From a bacterium (GTDB lineage Bacteria > Desulfobacterota > Desulfocorpusculales > Desulfocorpusculum), in assembly GCA_037481695.1 (NCBI GenBank), contig JBBFLE010000010.1:62001-126000 (forward strand): a stretch of 64,000 bases of DNA, given 5' to 3'. The position numbers and the translations under genes were made by a program. Shown one piece after another: positions 16,379-25,326 of this stretch. Every line of letters begins with the position of its first letter. Positions within the stretch are counted from its first letter, which is position 1. The notes beneath the pieces were generated by a model. That model did no database searches, was not told the DNA's origin, and was given only the letters and a program-made list of their open reading frames with translations.

Positions 16379-16996
16379 ATGACCCAGAAGCGATTTCACC
16401 GGGAGGTCAGAAGGGAGCAGATAGCCGAGGCAGCGCTTCGTCTGGTGGGGGATCAGGGCATCAAAGGCCTTAGCATAGCTGCCTTGGCCAGGAGAGTGGG
16501 GATAGTCCCATCGGCCATCTACAGGCACTTCCAGGGCAAGGAGGAGCTTCTGGATGCAATATTGGAGCTCTTCCAAAAAAAGGTCATGGCCAATGTGCAT
16601 GCGGTAAAGCAGGAAACCCGGGACCCTCTGGAGCAGATGCGGGGACTCCTCATGCGCCATGTGGAACTCATTCGTGAGAACGAGGCACTGCCTCGCATAA
16701 TCTTTTCCGAAGACGTCCACCACAGAAGCACCTCCAGAAGGTCCAAGCTGCTGGCCATAATAAAGGGCCTTCTGGGAGAGGTGGAGTCCATGTTGAGAGA
16801 AGGGCAGAAGGCCGGTGTCATAAGAAAAGATCTGGATCCTTCCACCCTGGCCTTGGTTTTCCTGGGGCTTTTCCAACCAGCGGCTGTTCTTTGGCACCTG
16901 AGTCAGGGGGAATTCGATGTGACCCGCCATGCCAGACGGGCCTGGGAAGTCTTTAGAAGGGGAGTGGAAGCAGCTGGAGTGGACAGGGTGCCGTGA
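16379..16996 (+). CDS. TetR-family regulator of the downstream efflux operon
   Basis: Predicted 205-residue repressor. The helix-turn-helix is at the N-terminus (IAEAALRLVGDQGIKGLSIA followed by ALARRVGIVPSAIYRHFQGKEELL); the rest is the helical ligand domain. The frame extends to a TTG at 16340, but that would start inside the promoter; AAGG nine bases before the ATG at 16379 supports the shorter form. It is 27 bp upstream of the HlyD gene, so it leads the operon. By arrangement it resembles CecR (YbiH), which controls ybhGFSR in E. coli. The inducer is unknown. Confidence 0.85.
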   Translation: MTQKRFHREVRREQIAEAALRLVGDQGIKGLSIAALARRVGIVPSAIYRHFQGKEELLDAILELFQKKVMANVHAVKQETRDPLEQMRGLLMRHVELIRENEALPRIIFSEDVHHRSTSRRSKLLAIIKGLLGEVESMLREGQKAGVIRKDLDPSTLALVFLGLFQPAAVLWHLSQGEFDVTRHARRAWEVFRRGVEAAGVDRVP

Positions 16997-17023
16997 ATAA
17001 AGATTCACTTGTGAGGTGATTTC

Positions 17024-18181
17024 ATGGGCAGGGAAATGGTTGTTCTTCTGGCCCTGGGAGGAATGCTTTTGGGGGCTGCCTTGGGCTACACCCACCTGGG
17101 ATCCAGAGGTGCTCCGAAAATAAAGGGCTTCATCAGGGTATCGGGTAACTTCGAGGTGACAGACGCGGAGGTGAGTTTCAAGATTCCGGGCCGTGTGGAG
17201 CAGAGGTTTGTGGAGGAGGGGGAAGGTGTTGAGGCCGGTCAACCCATAGCTAGGTTAGAAAACAAGGACATCCTGCAGGAGGTGGCCTTGAGAAAGGCTG
17301 AGGTGGCTCAGGCCCAGGCCCAGCTCCTGGAGCTGGAACGCGGGGCCAGACCCCAAGAGATCGCTCAGGCAGAGGCAGCAGTTCAAAGGGCCTCGGCTTT
17401 TCTCTCTGAGCTGCTGGCAGGTTCCAGACCCCAGGAGATAAAAGCAGCAGAGGCGGCTCTCTCTAGGGCCAGGGCCGAGCTACAGCGGTGGAGGACCGAT
17501 CATGAAAGACAACGTCAGCTCTTCCAAAGAGGGGTGATCTCGGCCAGGGAGTATGAGGCGGTGCTGGCTGCCTATCAGACGGCCCAGGCCCAGGTGCAGG
17601 AGGCAGAAGAAAAATTCAGACTGGTGAAGGAAGGGCCGAGGCCAGAGCAGATAGCCCAGGCCAAGGCTGCCGTGAGGGAAGCCAGGGAGAGGTGGGCTCT
17701 TGTGATGGAAGGTCCCAGAAAGGAGACCATAGAGGCTGCCAGGGCTCGTCTGGAGCAGGCCAAAGCCCTTCTTGCTGCAGCCGAGACCAGGCTGGACTAC
17801 ACCCTGGTGGTGTCCCCCATCAAGGGCGTGGTGCTCTCCAAGAACGTGGAGCCAGGAGAGTACGTGGCTCCTGGGACCCCGGTGGTGACAGTGGGGGACC
17901 TGGAGCACATCTGGCTCAGGGCTTACATAGACGAGCCTGACCTCGGAAGGGTCAAGTTGGGACAAAAGGTGCGGGTCAGCACCGACACATATCCCGGAAA
18001 GATCTATGAGGGAAAGATTTCATTCATTTCCTCCCAGGCAGAATTCACCCCCAAGAACGTTCAGACAGAGAAAGAGAGGGTCAAGCTGGTCTATAGGGTG
18101 AAGATAGATGTTGCCAACCCTCAAATGGAGTTGAAGCCCGGGATGCCAGGTGATGCCGAGATTCTGCTGGATGGGCAATGA
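17024..18181 (+). CDS. HlyD-family membrane fusion protein (YbhG-like)
   Basis: Periplasmic adaptor of 385 residues with an N-terminal membrane anchor (about 5-22). The first half of the lipoyl domain (about 35-75, FKIPGRVEQRFVEEGEGVEAGQPIARLE) is followed by an extended alpha-hairpin (about 80-255) with repeated RPQEI/RPEQI units, then the second lipoyl half (VVSPIKGVVLSKNVEPGEYV) and a beta-barrel. It would link the inner-membrane ABC permeases to an outer-membrane channel; no TolC-like gene is in the window. AGGTGA before the ATG supports the start. Its stop overlaps an alternative ATG of the next gene. Confidence 0.9.
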   Translation: MGREMVVLLALGGMLLGAALGYTHLGSRGAPKIKGFIRVSGNFEVTDAEVSFKIPGRVEQRFVEEGEGVEAGQPIARLENKDILQEVALRKAEVAQAQAQLLELERGARPQEIAQAEAAVQRASAFLSELLAGSRPQEIKAAEAALSRARAELQRWRTDHERQRQLFQRGVISAREYEAVLAAYQTAQAQVQEAEEKFRLVKEGPRPEQIAQAKAAVREARERWALVMEGPRKETIEAARARLEQAKALLAAAETRLDYTLVVSPIKGVVLSKNVEPGEYVAPGTPVVTVGDLEHIWLRAYIDEPDLGRVKLGQKVRVSTDTYPGKIYEGKISFISSQAEFTPKNVQTEKERVKLVYRVKIDVANPQMELKPGMPGDAEILLDGQ

Positions 18182-18222
18182 GGGGTTTATTTCCGCAAAG
18201 TGCAAAAGATAGAGGCCTTTCA

Positions 18223-19170
18223 ATGACCGAGAGTATCCGTGGGCAGAAGCTCACCAAGCGCTTCGGCTCTCTGACCGCAGTGGAAGATCTCACCTTTTCC
18301 GTGGGGCAGGGTGAGATCTTTGGTCTTGTGGGACCAGACGGAGCCGGCAAGACCACCACCATGAGGCTTCTGACAGCCATACTGGAGCCCACCTCAGGGG
18401 AAGCTTGGGTGGCAGGCCACCATATAGTGAAAGAGGCCGAGGCCATAAAAGAGAAAATAGGGTACATGAGCCAGAGGTTTGCCCTCTACCCAGATCTCAC
18501 GGTCATGGAGAACATCCATTTTTATGCAGACATATACGGGGTGGGCCGCAAAGGAAGGCAGGAGAAGATAGATCGCCTTCTTGCCTTCAGCAACCTCACA
18601 CCTTTCAAGAGGCGCAGGGCAGGGAACCTCTCAGGCGGAATGAAACAAAAACTGGGCCTGGCCTGTGCCCTGATCCACACCCCGCAGGTACTTTTCCTGG
18701 ATGAGCCCACAAACGGCGTGGATCCCGTATCCAGAAGGGATTTCTGGCGCATCCTCTACCAGCTGCTCAGAGAGAAGGTGACCATATTTCTTTCCACCGC
18801 TTACCTGGATGAGGCCGAGCGGTGCAATAGACTGGGTCTCATCCACAGGGGCAGGTTTCTGGCCCTGGGCACCCCGGATGAGATCAAGACACTGATGGTG
18901 GGGACCATCCTGGAGTTAAGAGTAGAGCACACCAGGCAAGCAGCCCGAGCCCTGAGAGAGGCCCTCGGGAGCCAATCAATGGGGATCTTCGGGGACCGCA
19001 TCCATGTGGTCACCCAGCATCCGGAGCAGACCGCCTGGGAGTTGAGGAAGATCCTTTCAGTACAAGGGATCCCCTTTGGGGAGATCAGGGCCGTGGAGCC
19101 CAGTCTGGAAGATGTTTTCGTCTCTGTGCTGGCAAGGCGCAGGCTGGAGGAGAACGCCCTGGATGGTTGA
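18223..19170 (+). CDS. ABC transporter ATP-binding protein (first half of a YbhF-type pair)
   Basis: Cytoplasmic ATPase of about 315 residues. Walker A is GPDGAGKTTT, the signature is LSGGMKQKL, Walker B is VLFLDEPTNG, and the switch region is FLSTAYLDEAE, with A-Y in place of the usual histidine of T-H-Y/F-M-D-E-A. Without that H-loop histidine this half may be hydrolytically weak. An alternative start at 18178 overlaps the previous stop (ATGA); the AGG before 18223 favours the shorter form. E. coli YbhF carries two such domains in one chain; here they are separate, overlapping genes. Confidence 0.88.
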   Translation: MTESIRGQKLTKRFGSLTAVEDLTFSVGQGEIFGLVGPDGAGKTTTMRLLTAILEPTSGEAWVAGHHIVKEAEAIKEKIGYMSQRFALYPDLTVMENIHFYADIYGVGRKGRQEKIDRLLAFSNLTPFKRRRAGNLSGGMKQKLGLACALIHTPQVLFLDEPTNGVDPVSRRDFWRILYQLLREKVTIFLSTAYLDEAERCNRLGLIHRGRFLALGTPDEIKTLMVGTILELRVEHTRQAARALREALGSQSMGIFGDRIHVVTQHPEQTAWELRKILSVQGIPFGEIRAVEPSLEDVFVSVLARRRLEENALDG

Positions 19171-20137
19171 GGAGAGTCAGGACAAGGCGGTGGTGGTCAG
19201 GGATCTGGAGAAGCGCTTTGGCAGCTTCGTAGCAGTAAAGCGGGTCAGCTTTCATGTTTCCAAGGGGGAGATCTTCGGTTTCCTGGGCCCCAACGGGGCG
19301 GGCAAATCCACTACCATCCGCATGCTCTGCGGCATCCTGAGTCCCAGTGCAGGCTTTGGCACGGTGGCTGGCTTCGATATCCGCAAGGAAGCGGAAAAGA
19401 TCAAGTCGCACATAGGTTACATGAGCCAGAAGTTCTCTCTGTATGAGGACCTCACCGTTGAGCAGAACATTGATTTCTATAGCGGCATCTACGGGATTGC
19501 TCCGCAAAAGAAAAAGGAGCGAAAAGAATGGGTCCTGGAGATGGCAGGGCTCAAAGAACACAGGAATTCCCGCACAGCCATACTCTCAGGAGGATGGAAG
19601 CAGAGGCTTTCCCTGGGCTGCGCCATCATGCACCAACCCCCACTGGTTTTCCTGGACGAGCCCACCTCGGGAGTGGATCCCATAAGCAGGAGGCAGTTTT
19701 GGGATCTCATCTACGGGCTTTCAGAAGGGGGGATCACTGTCTTTGTGACAACGCATTACATGGACGAGGCCGAATACTGCGATCGCCTGGCTCTGATTTA
19801 CAGGGGGGAACTCATAGCAGTAGGAAGCCCAAGGGAGCTCAAGACCCATCACATGAAAGAGCAAGTGCTGGAGGTGGCCTGCGAAAGGCCCCAGGACGCC
19901 TTAGGGGAACTGGAGGGCATCTCTGGGGTCAAAGAGGCGGCTCTCTTTGGCAGGGGACTGCATCTGGTGGTGAGCGACTGGCAGGAAACCAGAAGGGATG
20001 TGAAGAGTTTTCTGCAGAGCAGGGGCTATAAGGTGGATCGGGTGGAGAGGATTGCGGCTTCTCTGGAAGATGTCTTTGTATCCTTGATAGAGGCCAAAGA
20101 CAAATCCGAAGCACCTCAGCAGGAGGTCCACAGGTGA
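19163..20137 (+). CDS. ABC transporter ATP-binding protein (second half of a YbhF-type pair)
   Basis: Protein of 324 residues, starting at ATG 19163 inside the end of the preceding gene (8-bp overlap); the longer frame from 19076 is only read-through of that overlap. Walker A is GPNGAGKSTT, the signature is LSGGWKQRL, Walker B is LVFLDEPTSG, and the H-loop is FVTTHYMDEAE with the canonical histidine. This half therefore looks fully active, unlike its neighbour. It should heterodimerise with the 18223-19170 product to drive the two permeases. Confidence 0.9.
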   Translation: MVEESQDKAVVVRDLEKRFGSFVAVKRVSFHVSKGEIFGFLGPNGAGKSTTIRMLCGILSPSAGFGTVAGFDIRKEAEKIKSHIGYMSQKFSLYEDLTVEQNIDFYSGIYGIAPQKKKERKEWVLEMAGLKEHRNSRTAILSGGWKQRLSLGCAIMHQPPLVFLDEPTSGVDPISRRQFWDLIYGLSEGGITVFVTTHYMDEAEYCDRLALIYRGELIAVGSPRELKTHHMKEQVLEVACERPQDALGELEGISGVKEAALFGRGLHLVVSDWQETRRDVKSFLQSRGYKVDRVERIAASLEDVFVSLIEAKDKSEAPQQEVHR

Positions 20138-21264
20138 AATTGCTTAGGACATGGGCGGTTGCCCGCAAGGAGTTTCTCCATATCCTCAGGGATCCCCGAA
20201 GCCTGGCCATGGCCATAGCTCTGCCCATGCTCCAGATGGTGCTTTTCGGTTATGCCCTCACCCTGGATGTGGACAGGGTGCCCCTGGGAATATGGGACCA
20301 GGACCAGAGTCCTGCCAGCAGGGAACTTCTGAGTCGTTTTTTGGGCTCCGGGTATTTCTCCATGGTTTTGGTGGCAGAGTCCTACCATGAAATGGAGAAG
20401 GCCATAGATACAGGTAAGGTGCTGGCAGGCCTTGTAGTGCCTGTGGGTTTCTCTGCCAGGGTGGAAAGCGGCAAGGATGTCTATGTGCAGTTTCTGGTGG
20501 ATGGCTCGGATTCCAACACAGCCACCCTGGCCCTGGGTTATGCGGAAGCTTTGGTGTCAGGCTACTCCAGGGAGCTTGTGATTCATGAGATCCGCAAGGC
20601 TGGCATCAAGCCTCCCAGGGAGCCCCTGATCCTTCATTCCAGAGCCTGGTTCAACGAGGAACTCCAGTCGCGAAATTACATAATTCCTGGGCTCATAGCC
20701 GTGATCATGAACGTGATAGCAGCGCTTCTGACATCTCTGAGTGTTGCCAGGGAATGGGAAAACGGCACCATGGAGCAGCTCATATCCACGCCCATCAAAG
20801 GGCCTGAGCTGCTCTTGGGAAAGCTTTTCCCTTACTTCTGCGTGGGAATGCTGGATGTGCTTCTGGCGGTGATCATGGGACATTATGTGTTCGGAGTGCC
20901 CCTTAGGGGAAGCCCGGCTCTTCTTTTCCTCATGGCAGGGATCTTCCTTCTGGGGGTGCTTTCCATAGGAATGTTCTTGAGCGTCCTGACCAAGAGCCAA
21001 TTGCTCTCCAGTCAGGCTGCCATGGTAATCACATATCTGCCTGCGCTTCTTCTGTCAGGTTACATCTTTGCCATCCAGAACATGCCTCCTGCCCTGCAAG
21101 TCATCTCCAGAGTGGTTCCGGCCAGGTATTTCGTGAAGCTCATCAGAGCCATATACCTCAAGGGCCTGGGCTTGGAGGTGCTGGCCTTTGAGGCCGGGTT
21201 GTTGGTGCTCTTCGCTGCTGGAGTGGCCATGCTTACCAACCTGGTCTTCAAGAAGAGGATGTGA
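20134..21264 (+). CDS. ABC-2 type permease (YbhS-like)
   Basis: Inner-membrane permease of 376 residues, starting at a GTG that overlaps the previous stop (GTGA). It has one N-terminal helix (about 25-45), a large extracytoplasmic domain (about 50-175, with the FLVDGSDSNTATLALGYAEAL block) and a C-terminal group of five helices from about residue 180, the ABC2_membrane_3 layout. The segment NGTMEQLISTPI is the family coupling motif. It pairs with the next gene product. Confidence 0.9.
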   Translation: MKLLRTWAVARKEFLHILRDPRSLAMAIALPMLQMVLFGYALTLDVDRVPLGIWDQDQSPASRELLSRFLGSGYFSMVLVAESYHEMEKAIDTGKVLAGLVVPVGFSARVESGKDVYVQFLVDGSDSNTATLALGYAEALVSGYSRELVIHEIRKAGIKPPREPLILHSRAWFNEELQSRNYIIPGLIAVIMNVIAALLTSLSVAREWENGTMEQLISTPIKGPELLLGKLFPYFCVGMLDVLLAVIMGHYVFGVPLRGSPALLFLMAGIFLLGVLSIGMFLSVLTKSQLLSSQAAMVITYLPALLLSGYIFAIQNMPPALQVISRVVPARYFVKLIRAIYLKGLGLEVLAFEAGLLVLFAAGVAMLTNLVFKKRM

Positions 21265-22406
21265 GGGTTAGGCCCATGGTGGAGAGGATATGGAGAATGG
21301 TGGTAAAGGAATTCATACAGGTCTTCCAGGACAGGAGGACCAGGGGGGTGATCTTTGGCACACCTGTCATCCAGCTCATAGTATTCGGGTACGCGGTCAC
21401 AACCGATGTGCGAAACATCTCCTTGGGGGTCCAAGACCGCGACCGTACGGTGCTAAGCAGGGAGCTTACGGACCGCTTCGTGCAATCCGGGTACTTCCAT
21501 TTTACAAGGCTGATTCGGGAGGAGAGGGAGTTCCAGCACCTGCTGGACAAGGGGGAGCTTCAGGCAGTGCTCAGGATCCCCGAAGGCTTCCAGGGCAGGG
21601 TGGACTCTGGCCGCAGCGCAGAGATCCAGCTCATAGTGGACGGCTCTGACTCCAACACAGCCAGCATAGTACTTCAGTACGCCCACAGAATAGTATCCTC
21701 ATTTTCCCAAGAGCTTCTCCTGGATCGCTTTGAGCGTTCCAAGGGAGCCATGCGTTTCCCTGGGCAGGTTAGCCTTGAGACCCGGGCCTGGTTCAATGAG
21801 AACCTGGAGAGTCGAAACTTCTTCGTGCCTGGGGTGATAGCCACCATTGTCACCATAGTGACTCTCATGCTCACCAGCATGGCCGTGGTGAGGGAGAAAG
21901 AGGTGGGCACCATGGAGCAGTTAATAGTCACTCCCATCACCCCCTGGGAGTTCATCCTGGGGAAGACCCTTCCCTTTGCCATTATCTCCATGATTGACGT
22001 GGTTCTGGTCACAACCGTGGGAGTGCTTTGGTTTCAGGTGCCCATAAGGGGGAATTTGCTTCTGTTGCTGGTGTCAACCGCAGTCTATCTGCTCACTGCC
22101 CTGGGAGTGGGTCTGTTTATCTCCACTGCCAGCAAAACTCAACAGCAGGCCATGATGAGCACATTTTTTTTCTTCATGCCAGCCATCCTTCTCTCTGGGC
22201 TCATGTTTCCCATCCAGAACATGCCCGAATCCATCCAATGGCTCACCTATCTCAATCCCATGCGTTACTACCTGGTCATAATTCGCGGGATCTTCCTAAA
22301 GGGAGTGGGGTTGCAGGTGCTGTGGCCCCAGATGGCTGCCCTGGCTCTCATGGGATGTTGTACCCTGTGGATGGCATCCCGCAGATTCCGCAAGACCCTG
22401 GCCTGA
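21261..22406 (+). CDS. ABC-2 type permease (YbhR-like)
   Basis: Permease of 381 residues homologous to its upstream neighbour, with the same layout: one N-terminal helix, a large external domain containing LIVDGSDSNTASIVLQYAH, then five helices and the coupling motif VGTMEQLIVTPI. The start overlaps the previous stop by four bases. It is the last gene of the TetR-HlyD-ATPase-ATPase-permease-permease operon. The substrate is not predictable; the E. coli relatives affect resistance to some antibiotics and cation export. Confidence 0.9.
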   Translation: MRVRPMVERIWRMVVKEFIQVFQDRRTRGVIFGTPVIQLIVFGYAVTTDVRNISLGVQDRDRTVLSRELTDRFVQSGYFHFTRLIREEREFQHLLDKGELQAVLRIPEGFQGRVDSGRSAEIQLIVDGSDSNTASIVLQYAHRIVSSFSQELLLDRFERSKGAMRFPGQVSLETRAWFNENLESRNFFVPGVIATIVTIVTLMLTSMAVVREKEVGTMEQLIVTPITPWEFILGKTLPFAIISMIDVVLVTTVGVLWFQVPIRGNLLLLLVSTAVYLLTALGVGLFISTASKTQQQAMMSTFFFFMPAILLSGLMFPIQNMPESIQWLTYLNPMRYYLVIIRGIFLKGVGLQVLWPQMAALALMGCCTLWMASRRFRKTLA

Positions 22407-22431
22407 TCCCTCCTGGGCAAAGGTGTGAGCC

Positions 22432-23292
22432 TTACAGGGGGTCCATTGAAATCCTTTCATCATTTCCCAGGGTCTCATTCATGCTGCCCGACCTGTAGCC
22501 CTCAAGATCCAGGGCCACATATTTGTAACCAAGAGACTTCAATGCCCTGACTATGCCCGGGGCCAGGGACTCCTTCCAAATTCTTTGCATTTCCTGGTCT
22601 CCCAGCTCGATCCTGGCCACAGCCCCGTGGTGCCGTACCCTGAAGACCCTCATCCCCAGGCTCCAAAGAAAGGCCTCGGCTTCTTCTACCTGGTGCAAGG
22701 CCTCTTGGGTGATCTTGGCGCCATAAGGGAATCTGCTTGCCAGACAGGCGAAAGAAGGCCTGTCCCAGTTGGGAAGCCCAAGCAGACGTGCAAGGGCTCT
22801 CACCTCGGGTTTTTTGAGCCCGGCTTCCTCCAGAGGGCTTCTCACTGCAGACTCTCTGGCAGCCTTTCTGCCGGGCCTGTAATCCCCTACGTCCTGTGCG
22901 TTGCTGCCATCAAATATGACCTGGATGCCTTCAGCCGACGCAATCCTCTTCATTTGCCCAAAGAGCTCTTTCTTGCAAAGATAGCATCTCTCGGGAGGAT
23001 TATCTTTGAAGCCCGGCAACTGAAGTTCATGGGTTTGAATCACCAGGTGTCTGCAACCTATTTTTTGAGCCATCTGGCGGGCAGCCTCCAACTCCCTTTG
23101 GGGAAAGCTCTCGGAGCTGGCCGTTATGGCCATTACAGAAGGGCCCAGCAGATCATGGGCGACCTTCAGGAGCAGGCTGCTGTCCACCCCTCCGGAGAAG
23201 GCCACCACAGCCTTTCCTGCCTGAGCCACGATGGATTTAAGCCTCTCATACTTGTGCTGAAGATCCTCAAAGGATGTTTCCAAGCTTTCCAT
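22432..23292 (-). CDS. larE: ATP-dependent sacrificial sulfur transferase LarE
   Basis: Protein of 286 residues of the PP-loop pyrophosphatase family. The N-terminal AFSGGVDSSLL (about 31-41) is the ATP-binding PP-loop. LarE adenylates a pyridinium carboxylate and inserts sulfur on the way to the nickel-pincer nucleotide cofactor of lactate racemase-type enzymes. Cysteines occur in CYLCKKELF (near 103) and in FACLASRFPYG (near 183), the site that supplies sulfur in characterised LarE. No LarA, LarB or LarC gene lies in the window, so the client enzyme is elsewhere. AGAGGG precedes the ATG. It is convergent with the efflux operon, 25 bp apart. Confidence 0.9.
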   Translation of the reverse strand: MESLETSFEDLQHKYERLKSIVAQAGKAVVAFSGGVDSSLLLKVAHDLLGPSVMAITASSESFPQRELEAARQMAQKIGCRHLVIQTHELQLPGFKDNPPERCYLCKKELFGQMKRIASAEGIQVIFDGSNAQDVGDYRPGRKAARESAVRSPLEEAGLKKPEVRALARLLGLPNWDRPSFACLASRFPYGAKITQEALHQVEEAEAFLWSLGMRVFRVRHHGAVARIELGDQEMQRIWKESLAPGIVRALKSLGYKYVALDLEGYRSGSMNETLGNDERISMDPL

Positions 23293-23751
23293 GGATGCCC
23301 TCTGGATGAGAAATTCCTACAATGTGATACAAGAGATTGTACAACCTGAATCGGGCCATATCAACGTACCTTGGCTGGACAACCGGCCTGGATCCATGGA
23401 TCTTGGGCCACTGCATCCAACCTCACCTGTGCCCGGGGCAAAATTTCCCCTTAAGGCCTGGGGGCAAGGTCCTTTGTTTTTATAACACAGAGACTCCCAA
23501 AGTGTAGGCTAGAACTGCTATATTTATTGGCCCGAGAGTCATTGCCCGGGGGCTTCCTGTGGAGCCTGGATATGGATATCCTGTGACCGGGTGTGTATAC
23601 AAAAAAGGGGATTTTGGGTTCCCTCACAAGAAGCTAGTTTCCGGGATTTGGATATTTGATGGTGTGGCGATTTTGCCAGGAGGCACAGAGGCCTTGGGAA
23701 TGAATGAAATCTTGGGCGTGAAGGCCGGGCCCAGGCGCATATGGAGGGGAG
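23293..23751. other. Intergenic region before the cyclase gene
   Basis: About 460 bp between divergent genes. It contains a short palindrome (GGATAT, GG, ATATCC at 23568-23581) and AT-rich patches near 23500-23525 that could hold a promoter, but no pair of boxes is convincing. A 75-codon plus-strand frame (23559-23786) overlaps the cyclase start and is not recognisable. Confidence 0.35.
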
Positions 23752-24948
23752 ATGGCCAGGAGAACAGCCACGGACAAGTTCTATAAGGAGCGTTTTGAGG
23801 CTCAGAAGAGGTTGGCGGAGCGCATGGCCACCTCCATGGAGGTGAATGAGATCCTGGAGAGGTTGAGGGAGGAGGCAAGGGCCCTGGTGCCCCAGGCCAT
23901 GGAGTCCTGCATTCTTCTGCTTGACGAAGACGCTCCCAAGTACACCAGGCCCTTACAGTGTGCCCTTTATGACAGACCCATAAATTGCCAATCCTGCAAA
24001 CGGGATAGAATGGCCGTGCAAAAGGCCATCAACAGAAAGAAGATAGTGCTTGTACCCCACAGCCAGCCCATAGTGAGGCCGGATGGGACCGTGGTGCCCA
24101 TAGGGCCCGAGATAGCCATTCCGGTGTTCTTGGGCCAGGAACTCATGGCCGCGGTGAGCGTGGTCTTGCGGCCAGAGGCCAAGATGACCCGCAAGGAGTT
24201 CTATCTTTTAAAGGATCTGGCCGAAAGCGTGGGCCATGTGATCTTGAGGGCCAAGAAGCACTGGGAGGTAACCCAGGAGAAGATACGCATAAGCCAGGTG
24301 TTAAGTCATCTGTCCCCTTTTGTGCCTCTTTCTGTGCGCAGCATAGTCGAGAAAAACCCCGAGATGGCCAACCTGGAAAAGGAAAAGAGGGCAGTGACAG
24401 TATTGTTTCTTGACCTGGAGGATTACACGCGCCTGAGCGCCAGCCGTCCGGACACAGAGGTGAACCGACTGGTGGAGGAGCTCTTTTCCACCTTTGTAGA
24501 TCCCATCCAGAGATCCCATGGAGACATAGTGGAGACAGCAGGCGACGGCCTGATGATAGTTTTCAAGGATCATGATGCACGCACCAATGCAGTAAACGCA
24601 GTGAAGGCAGCCTTTGACATCCATGGGCTAACCAGTGAGCACAACGCCCGCCTCAAAGAAGGAGTTGAACCCGTGAGGGTCAATATGGGGCTGAATTCGG
24701 GAGTGGCTCTTGTGGGAATGACCCGTTTCAAGGGCTCCCTGGGCACACGCATGACCTACACGGCCAGCGGTCCTGTGACAAACCTGGCCGCGCGCCTGGC
24801 AGCCCATGCCAAAGGAGGGGAAATCCTCATAGGCGAAGAGACTGCCAGGCTAATACAAGGGCTTTGGCCCGTGTATGACAGGGGCCTGGTGAGCCTAAAA
24901 GGCATAGACGAGCCTGTCAGGGTCTTCTCCCTGCTGGAGGGAGCATGA
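23752..24948 (+). CDS. GAF-domain class III nucleotidyl (adenylate/guanylate) cyclase
   Basis: Cytoplasmic protein of 398 residues. Residues about 25-170 form a GAF-like sensor containing C53, C70, C79 and C82 (the last two in NCQSCKRDR), which might bind a metal, an Fe-S cluster or act as a redox switch (inference). Residues about 205-398 form a class III catalytic domain with the metal-binding aspartates D221 (LFLDLEDYTRL) and D265 (ETAGDGLMIVF) and a typical YTASGPVTNLAARL segment. The product (cAMP or cGMP) cannot be fixed from what I can align by eye. A purine-rich GGAGGGGAG abuts the ATG. Confidence 0.85.
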   Translation: MARRTATDKFYKERFEAQKRLAERMATSMEVNEILERLREEARALVPQAMESCILLLDEDAPKYTRPLQCALYDRPINCQSCKRDRMAVQKAINRKKIVLVPHSQPIVRPDGTVVPIGPEIAIPVFLGQELMAAVSVVLRPEAKMTRKEFYLLKDLAESVGHVILRAKKHWEVTQEKIRISQVLSHLSPFVPLSVRSIVEKNPEMANLEKEKRAVTVLFLDLEDYTRLSASRPDTEVNRLVEELFSTFVDPIQRSHGDIVETAGDGLMIVFKDHDARTNAVNAVKAAFDIHGLTSEHNARLKEGVEPVRVNMGLNSGVALVGMTRFKGSLGTRMTYTASGPVTNLAARLAAHAKGGEILIGEETARLIQGLWPVYDRGLVSLKGIDEPVRVFSLLEGA

Positions 24949-25128
24949 ATACCCTTTTTTGAGCATATCTGATTTCAAGGCTAGCACCAGGAGGGATTTC
25001 AGGCCTGCAGAGGCCAAGCAGCCCACAGGGAAGATCATGCTGCATTTGAGCAGAGATGAGTTCTTCCCCGGGCATTCTGAGCCTGGAACGCATGGTGCAC
25101 TGATTGTGAGTGAGAGAGGCCAGAGGGC

Positions 25129-25326
25129 TCAGCGGATCAGATAAGGGAAGAGTAGCTCAATGCAATCCACAGGGCACTCGGCCTGACAAACCCCGCAGTA
25201 CCAGCAATCCTCCGGATATCTTTCCAGGGGAAATCCTTGCTCATCCAGATACAGCACGTCTCCGGGGCAGTGCTCCACGCAGGCACCACATCTGATACAG
25301 ATCTCTTTATCTATTCTCAGGTTCAC
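25129..25326 (-). CDS. 2x[4Fe-4S] ferredoxin-type subunit
   Basis: Protein of 65 residues with two complete cluster motifs: CIRCGACVEHCPG (residues 10-22) and CWYCGVCQAECPVDC (41-55). It starts at GTG 25326, overlapping the stop of the flavoprotein gene (GTGA), and is the last gene of the tctCBA-flavoprotein operon. Its form resembles the AprB-like partners of AprA/fumarate-reductase-like flavoproteins, so it most likely passes electrons to or from the FAD subunit in the cytoplasm. Confidence 0.92.
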   Translation of the reverse strand: MNLRIDKEICIRCGACVEHCPGDVLYLDEQGFPLERYPEDCWYCGVCQAECPVDCIELLFPYLIR

